The notes beneath the pieces were generated by a model, which searched no databases, had not been told where the DNA came from, and saw nothing but the letters and a program-made list of their open reading frames with translations. A program made the position numbers and the translations under genes. Below, one piece after another: positions 9,707-19,894 of a stretch of 64,000 nucleotides of DNA; within the stretch, counting starts at the first letter, position 1, and every line of letters begins with the position of its first letter. The stretch lies in NCBI GenBank assembly GCA_022575985.1, contig JAKSXM010000007.1, forward strand, positions 7,876,501 to 7,940,500. The letters run 5' to 3'. Source of the DNA: Anagrus nilaparvatae. Its lineage: Eukaryota > Arthropoda > Insecta > Hymenoptera > Mymaridae.

Positions 9707-12700
9707 TTAATTAGAAGTTCTAAGAACATTGAGCAATGAATAAGAAAATTTCAGAACCTGTAAATTATAAAAAAAATTATTTGATTGTTCAAAAATTACA
9801 AAAAAAATTGATTTAATTACTTTATTAAAATCTGTTAATGATAAACTAACGAAATACTTGCTTCTAATAAATAATGGTTTTTGTGATCGTAAAATCATAA
9901 AAGATATTAGTTTTGTATATTTTTGACTAAAATCAGAATAATCTAATTTAGAAAATGTTTTTATCAATTTATCATTCTGAAAAACAAAAGTATTATTGTT
10001 AAAATTAAAGAAAATTTTTTCTTCATACAACGTAAAATATATCAATAAAATTTTATACCTGATCTGTCAATTTATTTCCAAAGTAGCAATAAAAAAATAA
10101 ACTAATCAAAATGTAAATTAAAACTGTTAATGGTCCAAACATTTCTTGTAGAGATCCAACTGAAATTTGAGTTTGATAAATACACATTGAAATAGTTATA
10201 CAACTTGAAACGTACTCAATGAAAATAATATCATCAAATGCTTTGGTCATAGAATTTACATAACTGTAATTAAAATATTATAAATATGAAAAAAAAGTTT
10301 TACTACATTTAAATTTACTTTGCTAATTTCAAAGTAACCAATTTTAGCAATTTCTGTTCTTGTTGCAAATAATAAACATCGTAAAACGTATTCTGTTATA
10401 ATAAGATCAATGAGGGAAAAGTTTCTCGGGTATAGCATTAAATTAAAATATTATTATAAGGTGACAAAAGAGGCTCGCGCGCGGTACGGCAGCAGCAGCT
10501 GCAACGGTAGCAATATGAGTGAAATAATTTAGAAACGCTGAGAGGTTATCAAAAGGATCATAATTCTTAAATTCATGCGTTAGCTGGTATTCTCCACTAG
10601 CTAAGAAAAGGCTTGAGGGGACGGCTAGTTCACACACGCCGACACCTGGAGGTAAAACATTAATTATTTATAAAATAATATTAAAAACTTGAAAAAGGTT
10701 AATTCGTCAAGATATCTTACATTATAGAAAAAAAAATTGATGGACCTGAAAAGGGCTGATTGGTTTCATCGCTTACCAAGTCGTCGATGGACCTGCAAAG
10801 GGCCGATTATTCTTCCTCCTTTTCGACGTCTAAATAAAATTATTATTCCGGCTCGTTAGTATGTAAATGACCGTTATTATTTTCTCTCTCTTTCTTTCTC
10901 ATTGCTTTTTCTTTACTGGTTTTCCGGCGCGCTGTACATCTCTGATGAAACAAACCGGCGGTTGCCGCCTTAATGTGACATGGCCCGGCGGAGGCCCAAC
11001 TAAGTGCCTCCAGTATGCAGGGTTATATTAAGGCGGCATCCACCGTTTTTTTTAGCAGGGTTAGCCCGCTGAAGTCTTTAAGTATAGGGTCAAAGAAAAG
11101 TTGCGTTATTCAGTGAGAGGCTTTGCTCTGAGGTACATCGCATCAAGTCACTTGCTGACATTTTGCTGCTTTTCCTTTTTTCCGAGGAAGGTGGAAAGGG
11201 CTGTTTGTAATTGAAGGTACTTGGTTTTTTGGTAGGATCGGCCAAGCACGGCCAAGCTCGGCCAAGCTCGGTGACCACGCGACGCTTAGTGTGCGTTTTT
11301 GTAGCATTGTGGCTGCACCAACGATGCCTAAGCACCCTCTTCACAGCCATGTGGCAAGTGTAGCCAGTTAGGAATAATCAGGTATTTTTAAGGTATTTTG
11401 AAAGTGAATGTGAATTGCATGTAATGACATGATTCGTAAAAAATATTGCCGAATCAAATGAAATTCTTTTCCGCAGTAAATTTTTCTTTACTTTTTAATT
11501 TTTCAGGTAAAAAAAAATTATTCTTAGCAATTATTATTCTAGTTATCAAAAACAGAAAAAAAAGAATCAATTTTAGCGATTTCTGTTCTTATTGCCAATA
11601 ATATATGTCATAGAGCGCATTCTGTTCAAATAAGATCAATGACAGATTTTTTAGCAGATAGTGTTCTCGTAAAATTTGATATGTTATTAGAAAAATTGTA
11701 AGATAATTTAAAGAAATAATAAAATATGTGAAAATTTGTGATGATTCGTTCAAGCACTATTTTACTAACCCCATGGCAGTTTACAGTGAGTCTTATACCT
11801 GTAGCATTTTTCTTCAATCAGGCAAAATTTGGATTTTACATTTAAAGAGCACAATTTACCTTTTTGGTCTTTTAAAGGAGCGGGTAGGGAGCCCTTGCTT
11901 TATCGGTCTTTGAATGCTACTAGTAGTTCTTATTCTAAGTTAATCAGATAATTTCGATATTACTGAAAAAGTACTTATCGCCGATACGATAATACCATCA
12001 GTTTCTAAATTTTTGAAGCCATAACACGATGTTTGTATCTACTGAAGTTAGATATATAATAAATTTAAAAATTTTCATATAAAAATATAATCTATACTAG
12101 TTTAATTTCTAATTTATACGTTAATTATTTAAAATAATTTAACACAGAGAGAATTTAAAATAATGGAATAAATAAAAAATGAAACAATTAAACCAAAAAT
12201 TATTGTTACCTTAAAATGTTCAAATGATGATCAATTTTCTGAGTAAATATTTCTTTTTCATACTTTAAATAAAAACCAAATTTTTTCTTATATTGTTTAT
12301 TAATAGACTTCATTAATTTTGGAATATCATTGATTCGAGAAATTAAAATATCATAATGCATGCAGATTTCATAAATGTGCATAAAAAATATGCAAGAAAT
12401 TATCATATTCAAAAAAGCAGCACTCCATAACAAGTACGAATGCCAAATATAAATCAAATAGTATTTCAAGCCATTAACTTTGAAAGGTAGAACTAGATCA
12501 AGCGGTAACATTTTTTTATTTTCATTTTGAAATATTGGTAAAATCATCACAACTGCAGGTGCCAAGAATCCAAAAAATAATAGTACTTTCACCGTTTTAC
12601 TGATTAGAATATAATAATTTTTAACATTATCCAGTTTATAGGTATTATATTACAAAAATTATAGTATAAGAATATAATTTTATCAAAGTCTGAAATGTTC

Positions 12701-13800
12701 ATGGAACAAATCGTAACTTAAAAGTTTAAATATTTTAATTTCAATAGAAGAAAGTAATTCCTGGATGCATTAATGTAAGAAATAATAACTCTAAATGTTT
12801 TTACATTGTGAAAACTTTTTGATCTCTCCTGGGCGTAAAACTCGTGGGTAAAACTTGGTGTGGAATTTCCTGTACTCTTTCTGCGCTAAGAAAGGCAAAA
12901 AATATTGTAAGCACCATGGGCAAAAAACTTTAGACACTAGCATGATCACATGTCACTCATGTCTAAATTCGTCAGTCATTTGTGCTAGTGATCAAGCTAG
13001 TATCAAAACTTTTGTGCCCTTGATACTTAATGTACTATATTCACAAAATTTTCGACTATTGGTTTTTTTTTTCTTTAACTTAATCTTGCCCCCACTGATT
13101 CTGAAACTTTTAAATATACTTTAATTTCATTTTAAATTCTGGAAATCGTTATTTAAATACTACTAAAATATAGAAATTTATTTATATAGGTTTAGCTGCA
13201 AAAAATCTGTGAGTAAGAGATAAAGAAAAATAAAACTTAAATTTTTACTTTAATGCACCAAGGAACTATTTTTATTTTTAAAATTAAAATATTGAATTTT
13301 ATTAGGTTGGAAGTTTTCTATGTAAGTTCCACATTTCAAAATAAATTGGAATTTTTTCTTTATAATCAAGTTTGAAAACCTAGGATCTTGTAATGCAGAA
13401 TAAAAATATACACATAAAACTGATCCTACCTTTTAAAATTATTGTATTTATTAAATATTTTAAATTCTTTCATTGTTGTTGGTAAAAATATGTTAGTACT
13501 TGATATTTTTGATAAATTTATAATTTTTTCTTTTTTAAAATTTAATGATAATAATTTACTATAAATACTTGAAAATTCGACAATAACATAAATTATACGA
13601 GAAAAATTATTAATATTATTGCGACCAGAATTAATTAAATTAATAATTTGTAAAATCAAAAAAATTTGATAATTTACAAAAACTAAAATAAAATAAATTT
13701 TGTAAAAAATTTTTTCGATTTTCGAATGATTTTTATTTATTGGTTCCCAAGTTCCAAAATATGATAATAACTTAAAAAGAACGTTAATATTTAAATTCAT
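9707..13800 (-). CDS. Odorant receptor (7tm_6 family), five exons
   Basis: Exons: 13430-13800, 12210-12599, 10059-10263, 9821-9976 and 9707-9757. All introns are GT-AG; phases 2, 2, 0, 0 match at each junction and the joined frame is open for 390 residues, the usual insect OR length. The ATG at 13800 starts a typical N-terminus (LFKLLSYFGTWEP, residues 8-20). The DHHLNIL segment ends exon 2 (~247-253). YCYFGN at 312-317 matches the conserved TM6 block, RSQKPL at 352-357 and FVSLSLTDF at 364-372 match the conserved TM7 exon, and the end SYSLLNVLRT is typical. ORs are seven-helix membrane proteins with the N-terminus inside the cell that form odour-gated cation channels with Orco in olfactory neurons. 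Introns 1 (830 bp) and 2 (1946 bp) are long and hold repeats; introns 3 (82 bp) and 4 (63 bp) are short. Intron 4 has no stop and a length divisible by three. The ligand is unknown. Splicing is inferred from the DNA. Confidence 0.88.
9758..9820 (-). other. OR intron 4: 63-bp stop-free intron
   Basis: Donor GTAATT and acceptor TTTACAG flank 63 bases that are open in the coding frame. Removing it joins TDFNK directly to VLKFSYSLLNVLRTSN, which restores the conserved spacing of OR C-termini; retaining it would add 21 residues in TM7. Confidence 0.7.
10317..10438 (-). pseudogene. Coding-like relic A in OR intron 2
   Basis: An open stretch on the minus strand encodes a peptide with DLIITEYVLRCLLFATRTEI followed by AKIGYFEISK. 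The core aligns codon by codon, without indels, with relic B at about 11560-11650, and many differences fall at third codon positions, so the segment once coded for protein. The pattern D..I..EYV..C.......TEI resembles the start of OR exon 3 (DDIIFIEYVSSC...QTQI), suggesting an old duplicated OR exon. A GTAAAT donor-like site follows the K codon at about 10317. No credible acceptor precedes it, and adding it would put ~30 extra residues into a conserved part of the OR. Its family is therefore tentative. Confidence 0.4.
10460..11370. mobile_element. GC-richer inserted block in OR intron 2, TE-like
   Basis: Base composition differs sharply from the surroundings: for example 'GAGGCTCGCGCGCGGTACGG', 'CCGGCGCGCTG', and a 10-bp direct repeat CGGCCAAGCN three times at about 11248-11280. 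Paired blocks such as GGAGGCCCAAC...GTGCCTCC and AGCAGGGTTAGCCCGCTG can fold. An 86-codon minus-strand frame (11090-11350) is Lys/Arg/Ser-rich with no known domain, and another (10443-10637) has an alanine run from a CAG-type repeat. No transposase, reverse transcriptase, terminal repeat or target duplication is visible. The best reading is the non-coding end of a transposon; the class is unknown. Confidence 0.4.
11560..11690 (-). pseudogene. Coding-like relic B in OR intron 2, broken
   Basis: Aligned in frame with relic A, this copy keeps IDLI.TE..L and the block AIRTEIAKI but has two in-frame TGA stops, one right after IDLI and one after TECAL. Nucleotide similarity to relic A over about 80 bases is high. 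It cannot be an active exon. Confidence 0.5.
12918..13019. repeat. Hairpin-forming inverted repeat in OR intron 1
   Basis: The arms 12918-12949 and 12988-13019 are complementary over 32 bases with a few mismatches. They begin GGGCAAAAAACTTT and end AACTTTTGTGCCC, with ACTAG and TGATCAC matched inside; the loop is 38 bases. No protein frame is credible. It may be a small foldback element within the intron. Confidence 0.7.
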
Positions 13801-14566
13801 ATTTAAAAAAATTTTCGTTTTATAATTTTACAGAACTTTTTATCTATATTCACTGTTTATTACAAGGCTTTTTTACCTCTATTAATTTTAATAACAATAT
13901 AAAATTTTATTAATAAATAAGTGAATATCATTCTAAGTATTTATCAAAATTGCATTAAAAAAATATATTTTATGATAATATATTAAATATTGATTATGCA
14001 TTTATCCTTAGTTAACCGGACATAAAAATTGCTATTCATTGTTCCTTGCTCTAATGAAGAAAAGAAATACTGTATTCTAATTTAAATAAAATAAATTTTT
14101 TTTTTTTTTTTAATTTATTATTTGTGTTTTTACAAAATTTTGCATTAATTATTTTCTAATAAAATTTTTGATCCCAGAGTCCGATTCTTCTAGAATTTTT
14201 CTATGACCTCTTAAGAGGAGAAACATTTTGACGCTAATCCATATAGTTTGGGGAGTAAAAATAATAATAAACAACATGTCTAAAAATTAAAAAAGATCAA
14301 AAAAAGAAAAAAATGAAAACCATAGTAAAAAAGGAAGACTAGAAATAGTAGAAAATTATTTTATTATATATTTTCAAAAAAAATTGGGCCTGATTTGAAA
14401 ATTTGACCGTGCAACTTATACTGAAAAAGAACAATCCATATAATAGATGAATAAGAAAGACCATAGGTTTCTTTTCTAGGTTACTTCAACTTTTAGGTAG
14501 CGTGTGGCTAAATTTAAAAACAGCGGCCTGTATGTCAATAACTTTAAAATTGAAGAAGAAAAACTT
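13801..14566. other. 5' flank of the OR gene, AT-rich
   Basis: The region just upstream of the OR start is extremely AT-rich with poly(T) at about 14098-14112. No exon or distinctive promoter motif can be told from background. Confidence 0.5.
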
Positions 14567-14736
14567 TATGTAATAGCTATTTATTAAACAAGGGATAAAA
14601 TATTGGTTTCGGCTTTGCATGCAGTTGTCATGCAAAAGTCGAACCCCATATTTTGTCCCGTGTTCTAAACAATAGTTTTACATATAATGGGCAAAAAAGC
14701 CGTCTCCCTAGGTCAGAAAATAGGCTTTTTTTGCCC
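14567..14736. repeat. Two adjacent inverted repeats (hairpins)
   Basis: First hairpin: arms at about 14567-14623 and 14628-14684 pair over roughly 57 bases with a 4-base loop, including GGGATAAAATATTGG against CCCCATATTTTGTCCC and CATGC next to the loop. Second hairpin directly after: GGGCAAAAAAGCC (14689-14701) pairs with GGCTTTTTTTGCCC (about 14723-14736). The back-to-back position suggests one foldback element. Confidence 0.75.
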
Positions 14737-14984
14737 TAGATATGTAAAATAAGTTTTTTCTAAATCTATTATTTAAATTTTATTAATAGATATTTTTTCA
14801 GTATTATTTATATATATTTTTTTAATTAATTGTCTTAGGTGATCTAGTGATAAAGGCTTTTATATAACTTCTATTTATAACTTTGTAAACGGAAGTTAAA
14901 GTTGTGTTCATAAATTATAATTATAAATAAAGCTCTATACCAAGAGGCGTAAATCATAATTCATTGTTGTCCCCCATTTTAAAT

Positions 14985-15620
14985 CTGTAACCAGCATGAG
15001 TAAAGGTCTACTAGAGATTTTCTAGGTCACTAAATCCGAATTCAGGGTTCAAAATGGCTGGAAATAAAAAAAAACCCCTAAAATCAATAAAAACTACCCC
15101 TTTTTAAGAGTTTATCAAATACCATAACATTTTTTTTCAAGCTTTTTGGATATAGGAGTAGTTTTAACACGATTTTACCCCCGGAACGGGGGGGTTACTA
15201 AATCACAAATCGGTCTCAATACTGTACAATATTTTCAAATAAAAGATTTAAAAAAAAAAAATAAGAAAATAAACTTACATCATGTTTTTTTGTAATTTTC
15301 CTTATTTTGGGGGTAGTTTTTAACCCTTAAAGTTAGTCATAGTATCCCAATTTTGTCACCTTATCAAAATCTTGCAAGAAAACCCTTAAAAAGAGGTAGC
15401 ACGGGTGTCCTTAAATGGTTATGAATCTTTTGACCGGGTATATGAAAAAAACTAAATTCATGTTTTAAGTACACTTTTTACGAGTTTTATAAGCCAAAAA
15501 ATTTTTACATCAGTTGAGCACTTTTTGCGCAAATGCTTATAGAATTTTTTCGCAAGTAATTTTTGGGTTTTAGTTTCTCGATATTTCAAAACTTTAAGTC
15601 ATACCTAAAATGACTTTGAA
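14985..15620 (+). repeat. Interspersed repeat R, copy 1 (carries an insertion)
   Basis: The blocks 'GTAACCAGCATGAG', 'GGTCTACTAGAG', 'CAGGGTTCAAAATGGCTGG', 'GTTATGAATCTTTTGACC', 'CTCGATATTTCAAAACTTTA' and others reappear in reverse complement and reverse order at 19895-20262. The middle part, 15094-15399, is missing from the other copy. Confidence 0.8.
15094..15399. mobile_element. ~306-bp MITE-like insertion in repeat R
   Basis: The ends CTACCCCTTTTTAAG (15094-15108) and CTTAAAAAGAGGTAG (15385-15399) are inverted repeats with one mismatch in 15. The related copy at 20.1 kb runs straight from the left flank to the right flank, so it serves as an empty site. The interior has no open frame. 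A clear target duplication was not identified. The alternative is a deletion in the other copy, but terminal repeats at the exact borders favour insertion. Confidence 0.65.
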
Positions 15621-16104
15621 GTACTGAATTAAGGTCTCAAATTTTCCTAGCTATGATATTAAATAGTTAATTTTTAATAAATTTGCATGTTTCGCAAAAA
15701 TTGTTAAAAAATTGGAAAAAAATTTGCAAATTCGTAAGTCGCAAAAATAAAAATTGATATTATAATTGAATAGCCAGGGAAATTTGAGTCTAAAAAATAG
15801 TAAATTTAAAACAATTATTAACTTGGTCAATATGGAACATAATCTTATACAATTTAATTATTGCTTAAAAAATGGTGGAATTTTTTTGTCAGTCTTATTA
15901 CTGACCAAAAATATTTCATAATATTTAAAATGGTTTATATCGGCTCTGTATAGTAGTACGAGCCACCATCAGTAAAGTATACTACTATACTTCTTTATAT
16001 AAACAATAGATGTTAAAGATTTCTTAAAACCCATTTATATACAATGGGTTTTAAAGTGTGTATATAAATGAGTTTTCTCCAAGGCTTTAAAAGCGACCCA
16101 GCCT

Positions 16105-17025
16105 ACAATAAATCTGATAAGTAAAATCAATTTTACAAACTTAAGGACATTTAACAAATTATTTGAGGCTTTGGTTGCATCCGCGGTAATGTATGCGACC
16201 CCAGTATGGTTTGACATATTACTGAAGACATATTACTGAACTCTAAAAAGTATAAAATATTTTCTATAGAAAACTGTTATTTGCTCCTTTAAACACCCCT
16301 GGGTACGCAATCAGAATAGAAACAAACCTTGAAATCTTGGAGGTGAAGTGCTTTAAACAAATACTGAGTTATATTGGTTCTATTTTAGAGATGCCGGATT
16401 GGAGATACCCTAGAATTTGCTACAATAGATTTAAAAAATTACTATATGATCCTGCATCCAATAAATCTAACAAATATAACTGGTTTACTCAGGTCAAAGA
16501 AATTTTCTTTGATAAAATTAACAAAGCTGAAACTTGGAATAATCTATCAAAAGAAGATCTTATCAATCAAAAATAACACTTAGTATCACTTCTAAAAAAT
16601 TATCTTGCAGAAAGGGATTGAGAAAAATGTATATCCTCGACATCCTTAACATTTTATCCAATGATATCCCAAATAGAGTCCACAACAAATTACCTAGACC
16701 TAATGATTTCACTGTACCATAAGAGGGTTTTGGCCCAGCTTAGACTATATAACAACTATGTGACTAGAATTTACCTAAAAAATAAAAAAATCACCGTATC
16801 AGATGGTTATTGTGAATATTGCTCAATGAGGAACGATATTTTTCACATGATACCTACTTACTACTTCTATAATAACCAGAGGGAGAAACTTTTACCCGAA
16901 TCAGTAGAAGATGAAAATAAAGTGTTCAATTTCACACAGGTTTTAAATGGTCTGAGCGAGGTCAGAGCCAGAAAACTGGATAACATCCATATTATCCTAT
17001 ATGATTACACAAAATAGAACGATGT
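16105..17025 (+). pseudogene. Decayed non-LTR retrotransposon ORF2, 3' half
   Basis: Reading-frame pieces line up with the region after the reverse transcriptase core of Jockey/CR1/R1-type ORF2 proteins. Piece 1 (~16105-16221) has LFEALVASAVMYATPVW, the usual 'S..lYa.PVW' block. Piece 2 (~16285-16576) begins APLNTPGYAIRIETNLEILE. Piece 3 (16661-17017) has LAQLRLYNNYVTRIYLK and a zinc-knuckle-like remnant GYCEYC..RNDIFHMIPT, where the final cysteine of the usual C-C-H-C set is replaced by Tyr. Stops at about 16576, 16620 and near 16260 and a frame change separate the pieces, so it is inactive. The 3' end is followed by a TTTA tract and a stem-loop, as expected for a non-LTR 3' terminus. Confidence 0.85.
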
Positions 17026-17043
17026 CATTTAGTATTTTATTAT

Positions 17044-17110
17044 ATTTATTTATTTATTTATTTATTTATTTATTCCAAATTTAACAGGCGTTACCGCCTT
17101 TATACAATTT
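17044..17110 (+). repeat. (TTTA)n tract and 3'-terminal stem-loop of the non-LTR relic
   Basis: A TTTA microsatellite (17044-17074) follows the relic, then AGGCG-TTAC-CGCCT (17086-17099), a perfect 5-bp stem with a 4-base loop. Such stems in non-LTR 3' tails can be recognised by the element's own reverse transcriptase; that role is inferred here. Confidence 0.6.
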
Positions 17111-17243
17111 TAATACAAAAACTTATATTTAGTTAATTACAACTATTGGCAAAAAAAAAAATTTGTACAATTAAAAGAGAAAAACTCATATAAAATGTAA
17201 GATATATAAATATAAAATTATATAAGAGTTAATTTATGCAATA

Positions 17244-18362
17244 TAGGGTAACTGTACTAGAGCTCGGCCACCCCCCACTAGTCGGCCACCTTGCTCGTAT
17301 TTGTGTAATTAATAATTATTTTTTTAAATAAATTGAAAAATAATGTTAGAATATTGTTCTTATAAGTATTAATAATATTTGCGAATCAAAATTTTTGCTT
17401 TTGAACAAATTAAAATACAAATAAAAAAATAAAAACAAAACCATGCTCTCAGAAGAGCACTTTTCTTACGATTTGCTTTATGACTCGTGCAACGGGCCGA
17501 CTACTGTTATTATTGAAATTTCTAATATTTTCTTTGTATGCGATGGGTAAAAATGCTATTATTATTAATTTGTATCATATTAAAATAGTTTATTACACTT
17601 AATAATTAAAAAAACTGTAAATATTAAAGAATAATTAATAATTAAATATACGGTCGACCACTGGCTTCACTTTTTTCACGATTTTTAGTAGTCGGCATGT
17701 TCTAAAAACTCTTGTCACGGCAATATTTTTGACTCTATTTGTAAAGTAGATTAGTATTTATGCATTTTTATGATATTTCTTTAAAATTAACAATAATAAA
17801 GCAACTTTTTTATTAATTAAATTAGTTTTTAAAATACTTAAATCTTTTAATGTATTTCATATATGCTGCTTACTGCGCAGGCGTATTTTAAACTAGAGGG
17901 CGGGGTTCGGCACTAAATTTAAAAGTTATTTATTAAGTAAATATTATTTTGTTATAAACATAATAATTTTTAATGCTAATTTAAAAAATAAATTAACAGT
18001 TTTATAATTAAATATGATTAATTTTATAAAAACAGGTTTTTTTCAACAATTTTTTAAGAATATTCTAAAAATCATCTGTAGTTCGGTGTATGAATCTGAG
18101 CGGCCGACCACTAATGTAAGCTTAGGTCGACAACCGGGGTTGGGTGGTCGACTACTAGTGGATATGCTGTTTTATTATTTTTTTCTTTTTATTAGCTAAA
18201 CTATGTTTAAAATTTAATTTTTCACATTATAATTAATAACTATTAGGTATAAACAATGAACTAAATGCATTAATTCGGCAAAAAAAGTTTATTTAGTATA
18301 TTTAAAGTTAATTCAAAGTTCACGGTGCGCTTAAGTGGCCGACTGCTAGTACACTTACCCTA
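17244..18362. mobile_element. 1119-bp TIR transposon with TA target duplication
   Basis: Terminal inverted repeats of 28 bp lie at 17244-17271 and 18335-18362, matching at 24 of 28 positions. Both begin TAGGGTAA, then have TGTACTAG and end TCGGCCAC. Dinucleotide TA flanks both ends (17242-17243 and 18363-18364), the target preference of Tc1/mariner-like elements. Inside, variants of GGCCGACYACTAGT recur at about 17277, 17490, 17650, 17688, 18100 and 18150 in both directions, so the TIR sequence is repeated subterminally, an arrangement typical of some non-autonomous elements. No transposase frame is present; the small open frame at 18014-18199 has no recognisable domain. It is best seen as a non-autonomous element moved by a transposase encoded elsewhere. 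Confidence 0.85.
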
Positions 18363-18639
18363 TACAAATATTCATAATATGAGAAATTAATTATATATAT
18401 ATATACAATAGAAGAAACTTAAATTAAAGTTATACTAGAACATTTTGTAACTAAAAATATATTATATAAATTTGGTATGAAAAATTTATATAACTTTTCA
18501 TATTTTACTAGATACCGTCAATGCCTGGTAGAGCGAAGCTGATCATAATAGAAAAAAGTTTCAATAATAATTTTTTAATTTTGGGGTTTTTAAAGTTTTG
18601 ATAAAAGTGTGTTCAAAAATAATGTGTATATAATGTGTA

Positions 18640-19030
18640 TATAACAGATAAAAAAACTTATAACCGATTTGTGTAAACACAACCTAAATGCTTGGAACAT
18701 TTTTACTTCCAGCTAAGGACTAGATATATTGCAAATGTTACGTTACAATACAATTTTCTAATTTTGTAATTTGTAATTATCAACTTACAAGATGTTAAGA
18801 TTCTAAAACCAAACTATTTTGATTCCCGAAACGCGTATTTTTCCAAGTCTCTAAATCGAAATTATTCTAAGTCCATAAACCGGTAGTATTCTAAATCCCT
18901 AAGCCCAGGTTTTTTGAAGTCCCTAAAGTCTCATTTGACCCCCACCCCCCTTAAGCTGGACGAATTTTACTCCCCCCTTAAGTTTTAAGTTTTGAGGTAC
19001 CCCTTCCCTATAAACATGAGATGAAAATTT
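18640..19030 (+). repeat. Dispersed family S, long copy
   Basis: It starts with 'AACTTATAACCGATTTGTGT' and ends at 'TATAAACATGAGATG...'. The middle has ~26-bp tandem units of the form 'CTAAATCGAAATTATTCTAA', then 'GTCC', followed by C-runs (CCCCCACCCCCC). The copy at 62990-63640 matches in the opposite orientation over nearly the whole length. Confidence 0.8.
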
Positions 19031-19339
19031 AATGATTTTTCATTAAATATACCTTCTTTTTATATTATTAATAAAGCTGGTAACTAACGTTTAGATTTCT
19101 TTCTAATGGCCAACTTCGACCAGCAATATTGAGTTCCCCTTTAATTATAGATTTAAAATTAATTTAGTATCCAAAAACAGAACGACTCATTGATAAATTT
19201 CTTTCTTTTGCGTTAAACGTGTAATTCAGTGAAATCCGAATCAATTAATAATAAATAAAAATATAGCTTGTGTTATTTTGAATTTTTACGATATTTTACC
19301 GATATAAAGTTTATACAAAAACTATGAAATTTATTGCCC

Positions 19340-19570
19340 AGCTAACATTTATAAGATTTTTCACCTGTATGAAGCAAAAATTCAAGAATAAACATGCCTT
19401 TAGAAATATCCGATTGAGTTCAAAAACTATAGGTACCCTCAACTAGATGAAAACAACTAAGTTTTAAAAAATGAAAGCAATTCGATTGATCTTTTTTGTT
19501 GTATCGTGCCCACAAAGTGTCGATTTTTGCATCTATTAAGGTAGAGCTTCGTCTTCGCTCTATAATTATA
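19340..19570 (+). repeat. Weak dispersed repeat, related to 9236-9480
   Basis: It shares several short blocks in similar order with the segment at 9.2-9.5 kb and ends with GAGCTTCGTCTTCGCTCT before TAATTA. The homology is patchy. Confidence 0.35.
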
Positions 19571-19802
19571 TTTTATTATATTTTTTAATTTATTTTTTAT
19601 CATGTAAATATTATTAAACAAATCATGTACTACTATTACTCAGTGTATACAATCGGCATTACAACGCACCTCACAAATAAAATGTAATGTAATAAAAATA
19701 AGTGACAGTGATAATAATTACATCGAATAATAAAAATAGTGCACAAATATAATTTTATTAATTTTGACAACATCCTAATAACATTTTAAATAATTTGGAA
19801 AC

Positions 19803-19835
19803 CTGATGATGGAACATAAGTTCCGAAACATGTCG
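19803..19835 (+). ncRNA. Hammerhead-like ribozyme motif of Penelope-element type
   Basis: The core pieces occur in the right order: CTGATGA (19803-19809), stem II GGAAC-ATAA-GTTCC (19811-19824) with five perfect pairs, then GAAA-C, and a very short helix III (AC..GT) ending at GT-C, the expected cleavage position at 19834. The bases on either side (C before CTGATGA, G after the cleavage site) can start stem I. One extra T (19810) sits between the core and stem II, compared with the textbook motif. Penelope-like retroelements are known to carry minimal type I hammerheads of this form, and 'CTGATGAWGG...CCGAAAC.TGTCG' recalls their ends. No Penelope reverse transcriptase is present nearby, so it would be a terminal fragment. 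Confidence 0.5.
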
Positions 19836-19894
19836 TAAATGACAAATAACGAAGTCGCTAGACGGAAAATAGGTAAAAATTTAAATTTAAATTT

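Larger units (their letters stand above)
10264..12209 (-). other. OR intron 2, 1946 bp, with relics and an insertion
   Basis: Bounded by donor GTAACA and acceptor TTACAG. It contains two related coding-like segments (about 10320-10440 and 11560-11650) and a GC-richer block between them (about 10460-11370), each described separately. The remaining parts, including 11700-12200, show no recognisable content. Confidence 0.7.

Noticed and set aside
10256..10438. Use of relic A as a genuine coding exon of the OR
   Set aside because: Exon 2 joins exon 3 in phase without it; inclusion would add about 30 residues in a conserved region, and no acceptor site is credible.
10443..10637. 64-codon frame with an alanine run as an OR exon
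   Set aside because: The alanines come from a CAG-type repeat in the GC-rich insert, and the frame does not join any OR exon in phase.
10940..10970. CTGATGAAAC in the OR intron insert as a hammerhead core
   Set aside because: There is no stem II between CTGATGA and GAAAC, so it cannot fold as a hammerhead.
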